Below the pieces are notes generated by a model. The model searched no databases. It saw only the letters and a program-made list of their open reading frames with translations, and was not told the DNA's origin. Shown piece by piece: positions 6,553-12,497 of a stretch of DNA of 12,497 nucleotides (position 1 is its first letter; the number at the start of each line of letters is the position of its first letter). The DNA comes from Sphingomonas sp. (GTDB taxonomy: Bacteria; Pseudomonadota; Alphaproteobacteria; Sphingomonadales; Sphingomonadaceae), in contig JAJNQF010000497.1 in the NCBI GenBank assembly GCA_021154945.1, positions 1-12,497 on the forward strand, in the 5' to 3' direction. Made by a program: the position numbers and the translations under genes.

Positions 6553-6582
6553 GGGCGGCCTTTCCGAGAAAAGACCGCCCAT
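6551..6582 (-). promoter_or_regulatory. Hairpin over the ribosome-binding site and start of the Rap1a/Tai-like gene
   Basis: On the minus-strand transcript, 13 bases (6582-6570) pair fully, with one G-U wobble, to 13 bases (6563-6551) around a 6-base loop. The 3' arm holds the Shine-Dalgarno AAAGG and the first two bases of the AUG at 6552. It could therefore gate translation. It lies 34 bases after the ftsH stop, so it might instead act as an ftsH transcript-end structure, but no U-run follows it. Confidence 0.6.
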
Positions 6583-6615
6583 AGAGATACTTAGGTTACT
6601 GCCGGGTGAACCGGA

Positions 6616-8604
<1,989 letters not shown>

Positions 8605-8629
8605 GGGTGCACGATACCTTTCACCGCAC

Positions 8630-8657
8630 AAGATAAGCGTGCGCAGGTTAATGGCAA
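8630..8657 (-). promoter_or_regulatory. ftsH: Possible sigma-70-type promoter of ftsH
   Basis: On the minus strand, TTGCCA (8657-8652) and TATCTT (8635-8630) are separated by 16 bases. They would start transcription about 20 bases before the ftsH ATG, inside the 122-base tilS-ftsH gap. The match is moderate and based on the consensus only. Confidence 0.35.
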
Positions 8658-8707
8658 TGGAACAACGCGCGAGTTGCGTTGATCAGTGTGAACGGATCGT
8701 CACGTGG

Positions 8708-8743
8708 TTCAGGCAGGGCCCGACGTTCAGGCAGGGCCCAACG
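8708..8743. repeat. 18-bp tandem duplication across the tilS stop codon
   Basis: Two adjacent 18-base copies (8708-8725 and 8726-8743) differ at a single base (8722 G, 8740 A). The second copy contains the last codons and TGA stop of tilS (8729-8727), and the first copy carries an in-frame duplicate TGA (8711-8709) downstream. It looks like a recent slippage duplication with no effect on the protein. Confidence 0.85.
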
Positions 8744-9707
8744 TGGGGGCCCGGCGCGGCGGTGCCTCGCGGAAGCGCCAGACGTCGCCGCGGACGCTGG
8801 CGATGATCCCGGCCTGCGTGGTGCGCTTGCCGGCCAGCAGCGAGTCGAGCAGCTTCTCGATGTTCGCGGCCTCGGTCCATTCGGGCGCGACGATGCCCGC
8901 CTCGGTGCGGACCGTACCGATCGCGCGGCGGGCGAGGCGGCGGAGAATCTCGCGGGGCAACTTCTCGACCGCGAGCTTCACTTCGCCGCCACCGACCTTG
9001 GCGCGCTCGGTCCAGATCCACTCGACCATCGCGCGGACGTCGGTATCGGTCTCGGCGAGTGCCGCGGCCGCGCGGGCGAGGTTGGGCGTGCCGAGCCATT
9101 CATTCTCGCCAAGCAACCGACGGAAGCGCGTGCGATCGTGGCGGTCGTCGTGGTTCGAGGGATCGTCGAAGAACGGCACTTCGGCACGGCGGACGATCGC
9201 GCGGAGTTCGGCGCGGCGCCAGTCGAGTAAGGGGCGGACGACCGTGATGCCGTGAATTTCGGTGCGGGCGCGTACACCGGCGAGCCCCGCGAGACCCGAA
9301 CCGCGGGCGGCGCGCATGAGGAACGTCTCCGCCTGGTCGTCGGCGTGATGGCCCGTGACGAGCGCCCCTGCCCCGATCGCCCGGGCGTGATCGGTGAGCA
9401 GGGCATAGCGCGTGGTGCGGGCCTGTGCCTGGATACTGGCGCCGGTGATCGGCTCGCTTGGCGCGAGCGTGGCGTGGGGGATGCCGAGCGTTGCGCAGTG
9501 CGCGGCGACCATCGCGGATTCCTCCACCGCTTCGGGGCGGAGGCGGTGGTCGATGCTGGCGACCGTGAAGCCGGGGGGGAGCGCTTCGTGCGCGAGGGTG
9601 AGCATCGCCATGCTGTCGGGGCCACCGGAGACGGCGAACAGCGGGTTGACGATGTCGCTCGCGAGCCGCGCGAAGTCGGCGGCGAAGCGGCGGCCTTCTT
9701 CGGTCAT
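8727..9707 (-). CDS. tilS: tRNA(Ile)-lysidine synthase TilS
   Basis: 326-residue cytosolic N-type ATP pyrophosphatase. It attaches lysine to C34 of the CAU-anticodon tRNA-Ile so that it reads AUA and is charged with isoleucine. Motifs are the P-loop SGGPDS (27-32), IDHRLRPEA, the HHADDQAETFLMRAARGSG stretch, RPLLDWRRAELR, and FFDDPSNHDDRHDRTRFRR (the DxSN...R.R region). The protein ends soon after the catalytic and linker parts, lacking the C-terminal domain of the roughly 430-residue E. coli form, as is usual in alphaproteobacteria. The frame extends upstream to 9833 through a palindromic repeat; the ATG at 9707 is preferred because those upstream residues are repeat-derived. No strong Shine-Dalgarno is visible. 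The stop lies in an 18-bp tandem duplication. Confidence 0.95.
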   Translation of the reverse strand: MTEEGRRFAADFARLASDIVNPLFAVSGGPDSMAMLTLAHEALPPGFTVASIDHRLRPEAVEESAMVAAHCATLGIPHATLAPSEPITGASIQAQARTTRYALLTDHARAIGAGALVTGHHADDQAETFLMRAARGSGLAGLAGVRARTEIHGITVVRPLLDWRRAELRAIVRRAEVPFFDDPSNHDDRHDRTRFRRLLGENEWLGTPNLARAAAALAETDTDVRAMVEWIWTERAKVGGGEVKLAVEKLPREILRRLARRAIGTVRTEAGIVAPEWTEAANIEKLLDSLLAGKRTTQAGIIASVRGDVWRFREAPPRRAPTLGPA

Positions 9708-9734
9708 GCGAGGTTGGCCGTTTCGAGGATACTG

Positions 9735-9853
9735 ATCCTCCCCTTCGAGGGGAGGTGGCTGGCGCTTGCCAGACGGAGGGGTGACCCGCTCTCGATGGCG
9801 CAATACCCCTCCGTCAGTCCTGCGGACTGCCACCCCCCCTTGCAGGGGAGGAT
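9735..9853. repeat. Two-armed palindromic intergenic repeat between tilS and cpoB
   Basis: A 47-base arm (9735-9781) and a 49-base arm (9805-9853) are inverted copies sharing ATCCTCCCCT...AGGGG.GGTGGC at the outer part and GACGGAGGGGT at the inner part. Each arm carries two hairpins: CCTCCCC/GGGGAGG (9737-9755) and CTGGC/GCCAG (9759-9772) in one, and their counterparts in the other, including CAGTCC/GGACTG (9815-9829). The second hairpin differs completely in sequence between the arms yet pairs in both. From memory, this GGAGGGGT palindrome class is widespread in sphingomonad genomes. It fills most of the 179-base gap; no transposase is present. Confidence 0.75.
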
Positions 9854-9886
9854 TTCAGAGGGGCCGGTGTTCATCGGTGAACCTGC

Positions 9887-10846
9887 TTACTTGCACTTCG
9901 CCGCGCTGCGCCCGGCGGCAACCTGGCCCTTCATCGCCGAGGCCATCTTCGCCCCATAGACGTCGTTCAGTTCGTCATACACCTTGCAGGCATCGGCCGG
10001 CTTGTTGAGCTTGGTCAGCGCCTGGCCGAGGTACAGCAGGCTGTCCGGCGCCCGCTCGCCGTCGGGCATCTTCTTGTAATTGTCGTAGAACGCCATCGAC
10101 GCGAGGCTCGGCTTGCCCTCGTCGAGATACGCGCGGCCGAGCAGGTTCTGCGCATAGCTGGCGCGCTTGCTCTTCGGATAGTCGACGACGACCTTCTTCA
10201 GCTGCGCCTGGGCCTGCGGATATTGCTTGGCCTCCCAAAGGCGGTAACCGTACAGATACTCGTCCTCCGCCGGATCTCCGGTGGCAGGCTTCTCGACCGA
10301 AACCCTGGTCGGAGCCGGCGTGTCCGGCCTCGACGCCGTCTCGGGGCGGGTCGTCGGGCGCGACGGGCCGGTATTCGAGGAGCCGCCGTTCGAGGGGCCG
10401 GCATTCGAGGGATCGTCGGGCTCGGTCGGACCGCCAGTTCCGGCGATCGGCGCGGGACCGGTTTCGAGCGTCTTCATCCGCGCGTCGTTCGAGCGGCGGT
10501 AATTGTCGAACGCATCCTGCAACTGGCGCGTGCGGTTCTGGTTCTGCTCGATCTGTTCGGTGAGCGAGGTCATCTGCTGTTCGAGCGACGTCACGCGCTG
10601 GTTCACGTCGGCGAGCGCACTGGTCGCGGGCGAGCCCGGCCCTGGGCCCTGCTCGCTCTGCGGCGCGCGCACTTCGGGCTGAAGCATCTGGCCGGCACCA
10701 CCGGGGAAGACCTTCCGCTGGACCGCGCGCATTTCGCTTTCGAGCTTGCCCACGCGGCCCTCGACGTTTTGTGCCTGGGCGCCAGTGGAGATCGCGGTCG
10801 GCAGCAGCGCCGCGAGGCAGACGCCGATCAGAATAGACTTACGCAT
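9887..10846 (-). CDS. cpoB: Cell division coordinator CpoB (YbgF), Tol-Pal associated
   Basis: 319-residue periplasmic protein. A signal peptide covers about residues 1-25 (cleavage near TGAQA). An N-terminal coiled coil for oligomerisation follows in two blocks (about 28-46 and 77-127), then a long Pro/Ser/Thr/Asn linker (130-190), then a C-terminal TPR domain (about 194-317) starting at DEYLYGYRLWEAKQYPQA and including NLLGRAYLDEGKPSLASMAF and LYLGQALTKL. In E. coli, CpoB links Tol-Pal outer-membrane constriction to PBP1B during division. The ATG at 10846 has GGGGGG 8 bases upstream; an in-frame GTG 9 bases earlier is possible. In many alphaproteobacteria the order is tolB-pal-cpoB-tilS-ftsH; here cpoB-tilS-ftsH is kept but pal is not directly upstream. 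Confidence 0.93.
   Translation of the reverse strand: MRKSILIGVCLAALLPTAISTGAQAQNVEGRVGKLESEMRAVQRKVFPGGAGQMLQPEVRAPQSEQGPGPGSPATSALADVNQRVTSLEQQMTSLTEQIEQNQNRTRQLQDAFDNYRRSNDARMKTLETGPAPIAGTGGPTEPDDPSNAGPSNGGSSNTGPSRPTTRPETASRPDTPAPTRVSVEKPATGDPAEDEYLYGYRLWEAKQYPQAQAQLKKVVVDYPKSKRASYAQNLLGRAYLDEGKPSLASMAFYDNYKKMPDGERAPDSLLYLGQALTKLNKPADACKVYDELNDVYGAKMASAMKGQVAAGRSAAKCK
10374..10418 (-). repeat. Three 15-bp tandem units inside the cpoB linker
   Basis: Three consecutive 15-base units, each starting TTCGAGG on the plus strand (10374, 10389, 10404), encode pentapeptide copies in the CpoB linker: DDPSN, AGPSN, GGSSN, followed by a diverged TGPSR. The units keep reading frame, so copy-number change would only lengthen or shorten the linker. 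Confidence 0.75.
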
Positions 10847-10905
10847 GGGCCACACCCCCCGGTGGATTGGTTAATCGTCCGGGTATAGCTGCACTACCCA
10901 TCCTG

Positions 10906-10929
10906 TCGCCAGCCTTAAGGCCCTGGCGA
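10906..10929. other. Hairpin in the RodZ-like/cpoB gap
   Basis: TCGCCAG (10906-10912) and CTGGCGA (10923-10929) form a 7-bp stem around a 10-base loop that holds the palindrome CCTTAAGG. It lies 13 bases past the stop of the RodZ-like gene. It has no T-run, so a weak or Rho-assisted terminator, or an attenuator ahead of cpoB, is possible. Confidence 0.4.
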
Positions 10930-10942
10930 TGCCCGCCGGTTC

Positions 10943-11911
10943 TCACGGAGTCGGCGTCGCCGTGGCAGCAGGCGGCGGGTTGGCGGCAGCGTCAAGATTG
11001 GCGCGCTGCGTTTCGGTCAGGGGACGACGCGGCGTACGCGGGCGGCTGCTCGTACGCGACCGCTCGCTGGTTCCGGACGGCGTGGCCGACGCGGCGGTCG
11101 GCGTCGGCTGCGGCTCAGGCGCACCGGCAAGCCGCGCCGCGATCGCCGGTGCCCCGATGCGGACGTCCTTGATCGCGCGCTCACCGGTGCCGAGCGCCGG
11201 CGCGGCGGCACCGTTGAGCGTCACGGCGAGCTTGTCCGCCCGACCGATGTTGATCATCGGGTCCTTCGCATCCTTGGGCACGTCGAACTTCTCACCCGGC
11301 TTCATCGTGCCGAGGTACAGCGTCTTGTTGTCGGCATCGTAGACGCGCATCCACACCTCGTCCGAGGCGGTCAGCGTGACCTGGCCGTTCGCGGGCGTCG
11401 CCGGGGCAGGCACGGGTTGCGCGGTCTGCGCGGCGGGGTTCGGCGCAGTTTGCGCAACCGGCGTCGCGGTCGAGGACTCGCTCGAACCGCGGAACATGTC
11501 GGTGCCGTACCAGAGGCCGACCAGCACCAGCACCGCGATCGCGATCCCCAGCGCGACGATCGCGATCCCGCGTGAGGGCACGCGAGACGGATCGGTCATC
11601 TCATAGGGTTCGTATTCGGGCGTGCGGCGGCCGAGCTTGGCGACGTCTTCGCGCACCAGCTGCGCGATCCGCACCTCGTCGACGCCGACCGCACGCGCAT
11701 AGGCGCGGCTGAAGCCGACCGCGTAGGTGGAGGACGGCAGCGCGGAATAGTCGGATGCCTCGATCGCCTCGAGATGGCGCAGCGGCACGCGCGTACGTGC
11801 GGCGATATCCGCGACGCTCAATCCCTGCGACTCGCGGCTGTTGCGAAGAATGTCGCCAGCACGCTCTGGTACAGCGGGCGTAGCGTTCTGGCCGGTTTCG
11901 ACCTCGTCCAT
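10943..11911 (-). CDS. RodZ-like helix-turn-helix membrane protein (DUF4115)
   Basis: 322-residue predicted single-pass membrane protein. A cytoplasmic HTH of the Xre/Cro type (about 16-75, from GDILRNSRESQGLSVADIA to YARAVGV) is followed by a membrane segment (about 115-136), a Pro/Ala/Thr/Gln linker, and a periplasmic beta domain of the RodZ C-terminal/DUF4115 type (about 176-240, with WMRVYDADNKTLYLGTMKPG). The tail (266-322) is rich in Ser, Thr, Pro and Arg. In E. coli, RodZ uses this HTH to bind MreB and shape the rod; a role in cell shape here is inferred. The ATG at 11911 has GGAG 6 bases upstream. An in-frame ATG at 11950 is also open, but its extra codons (such as AGA, ACA, GCT) are unlike the rest of the gene. 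Confidence 0.85.
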   Translation of the reverse strand: MDEVETGQNATPAVPERAGDILRNSRESQGLSVADIAARTRVPLRHLEAIEASDYSALPSSTYAVGFSRAYARAVGVDEVRIAQLVREDVAKLGRRTPEYEPYEMTDPSRVPSRGIAIVALGIAIAVLVLVGLWYGTDMFRGSSESSTATPVAQTAPNPAAQTAQPVPAPATPANGQVTLTASDEVWMRVYDADNKTLYLGTMKPGEKFDVPKDAKDPMINIGRADKLAVTLNGAAAPALGTGERAIKDVRIGAPAIAARLAGAPEPQPTPTAASATPSGTSERSRTSSRPRTPRRPLTETQRANLDAAANPPPAATATPTP

Positions 11912-11956
11912 TCTTGTCTCCGAAGCGGGCTGCGTAGCGTTGCCCGTCATGTCCCC

Positions 11957-11985
11957 CGTCTTTCAGAGGCCCCTAGCCGTGTCAA
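11957..11985 (-). promoter_or_regulatory. Possible promoter of the RodZ-like gene
   Basis: A perfect -35 consensus TTGACA (11985-11980 on the minus strand) lies 17 bases from a poor -10 (AAGACG, 11962-11957). Transcription would begin near 11950, leaving a leader of about 38 bases to the ATG at 11911. The weak -10 keeps this tentative. Confidence 0.3.
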
Positions 11986-11994
11986 CGCGCACGC

Positions 11995-12019
11995 GGCCCG
12001 GAACCGCCGGTTTCGGGCC
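11995..12019 (-). terminator. Terminator-like hairpin after the ptsP-like gene
   Basis: GGCCCGGAACC (11995-12005) pairs with GGTTTCGGGCC (12009-12019) around a 3-base loop. The 11-bp stem has one G-T pair on this strand, or A-C on the transcribed strand. It begins one base past the stop at 12021. No U-run follows, so intrinsic termination would be weak. Confidence 0.45.
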
Positions 12020-12020
12020 T

Positions 12021-12497
12021 TCAGACGATTTCGACGCCGTTTTCGGTCGCCCATGCGGTCAGCGCGCCGCGCATGTCGCGAGGTGGATCCGCCAGCAGTC
12101 CTGTCATGTATCGGGTAAGCGCGGCGCGATCGAGCGAGCGCGTCATCGCCTTGATCGGGCCGACCGCGGCGGGGGTGATCGACAACCGCTCGATCCCGAG
12201 GCCGATCAGCGCCATTGCCTCCAGCGGCCGCCCGCCCATCTCGCCGCACACCGCGAGATCGACCTTGGCGTCGCGCGTCGGCGACACCAGCCGCGCGATG
12301 AAGCGAAGAATCGACGGGCTGAGCCAGTCGTAGCGCTCGGCGAGCTTGGGATTGGCGCGATCAGCGGCGAACAGGAACTGCGTCAGATCGTTGGTACCGA
12401 TCGACAAGAAGTCGACGTGGCGCAGAATCCGATCGGCTAACAATGCCGCGGCGGGCACCTCGATCATCACGCCGGGCGTCAGGCCGAAGGACCGTAC
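12021..12497 (-). CDS. ptsP: PEP-protein phosphotransferase, C-terminal part (PtsP/EI family), cut by the window edge
   Basis: The last 158 residues of a PEP-utilising enzyme I-type protein; the reading frame runs open to the window edge, so the start is outside. Visible family motifs are SFGLTPGVMIEVPAAA, VDFLSIGTNDLTQFLFAADR, and DLAVCGEMGGRP with the catalytic cysteine that protonates the enolpyruvate, followed by GIERLSITPAAVGPIK. Enzyme I proteins move phosphate from PEP to HPr or NPr. In alphaproteobacteria the usual form is PtsP of the nitrogen PTS, with an N-terminal GAF domain, but that part is not in the window, so EI versus EI-Ntr is inferred from taxon. The stop is followed at once by a hairpin. 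Confidence 0.88.
   Translation of the reverse strand, partial: VRSFGLTPGVMIEVPAAALLADRILRHVDFLSIGTNDLTQFLFAADRANPKLAERYDWLSPSILRFIARLVSPTRDAKVDLAVCGEMGGRPLEAMALIGLGIERLSITPAAVGPIKAMTRSLDRAALTRYMTGLLADPPRDMRGALTAWATENGVEIV

Noticed and set aside
6551..6582. Classical Rho-independent terminator of ftsH
   Set aside because: The stem is strong but no U-run follows on the minus strand, and the 3' arm contains the next gene's ribosome-binding site. Kept as a possible regulatory hairpin instead.
9708..9833. N-terminal extension of TilS
   Set aside because: The extra residues are translated from the palindromic repeat; TilS proteins begin near the ATG at 9707.

Overview
The window is high-G+C bacterial chromosome. 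Protein signatures and gene order point to an alphaproteobacterium of the Sphingomonas group. Supporting evidence is the proA-nadD-rsfS-rlmH-envC run, the cpoB-tilS-ftsH run, the short alphaproteobacterial form of TilS, a DUF3667 membrane protein, and palindromic intergenic repeats of a type common in sphingomonads. This assignment is an inference from recognised families; no search was run.

Layout. Positions 1-213 hold no gene but contain a long imperfect palindrome (63-159). From 4691 down to 214, all on the minus strand, lies a compact cluster: proA (proline synthesis), a CopG-like antitoxin and ParE-like toxin pair, nadD (NAD synthesis), rsfS (ribosome silencing), rlmH (23S rRNA methylation) and envC (division amidase activator). 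Gaps are from -4 to +31 bases, so it looks like one operon, with the toxin-antitoxin pair lodged between proA and nadD. A DUF3667 zinc-ribbon membrane protein (4768-5877) diverges from proA on the plus strand and is the only plus-strand gene. A roughly 300-base stretch with small hairpins follows.

From 12497 down to 6175 everything is again on the minus strand: the 3' part of a PEP-protein phosphotransferase (ptsP-like), a RodZ-like membrane HTH protein, cpoB (Tol-Pal/cell-wall coordination), tilS (tRNA-Ile lysidine synthase), ftsH (membrane AAA+ protease) and a small secreted Rap1a/Tai-like protein. A two-armed palindromic repeat (9735-9853) separates cpoB from tilS.

Most of the window is housekeeping: envelope and division (envC, RodZ-like, cpoB, ftsH), translation (rsfS, rlmH, tilS) and metabolism (proA, nadD, ptsP). 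The accessory-looking parts are the toxin-antitoxin pair, which overlaps nadD by 4 bases; the orphan Rap1a/Tai-like protein, whose ribosome-binding site and start codon lie in a 13-bp hairpin; and the palindromic repeats, whose two arms differ in sequence while preserving their hairpins. No clear novel multi-gene system is visible. The best leads are the toxin-antitoxin insertion and the hairpin over the Rap1a/Tai-like start.
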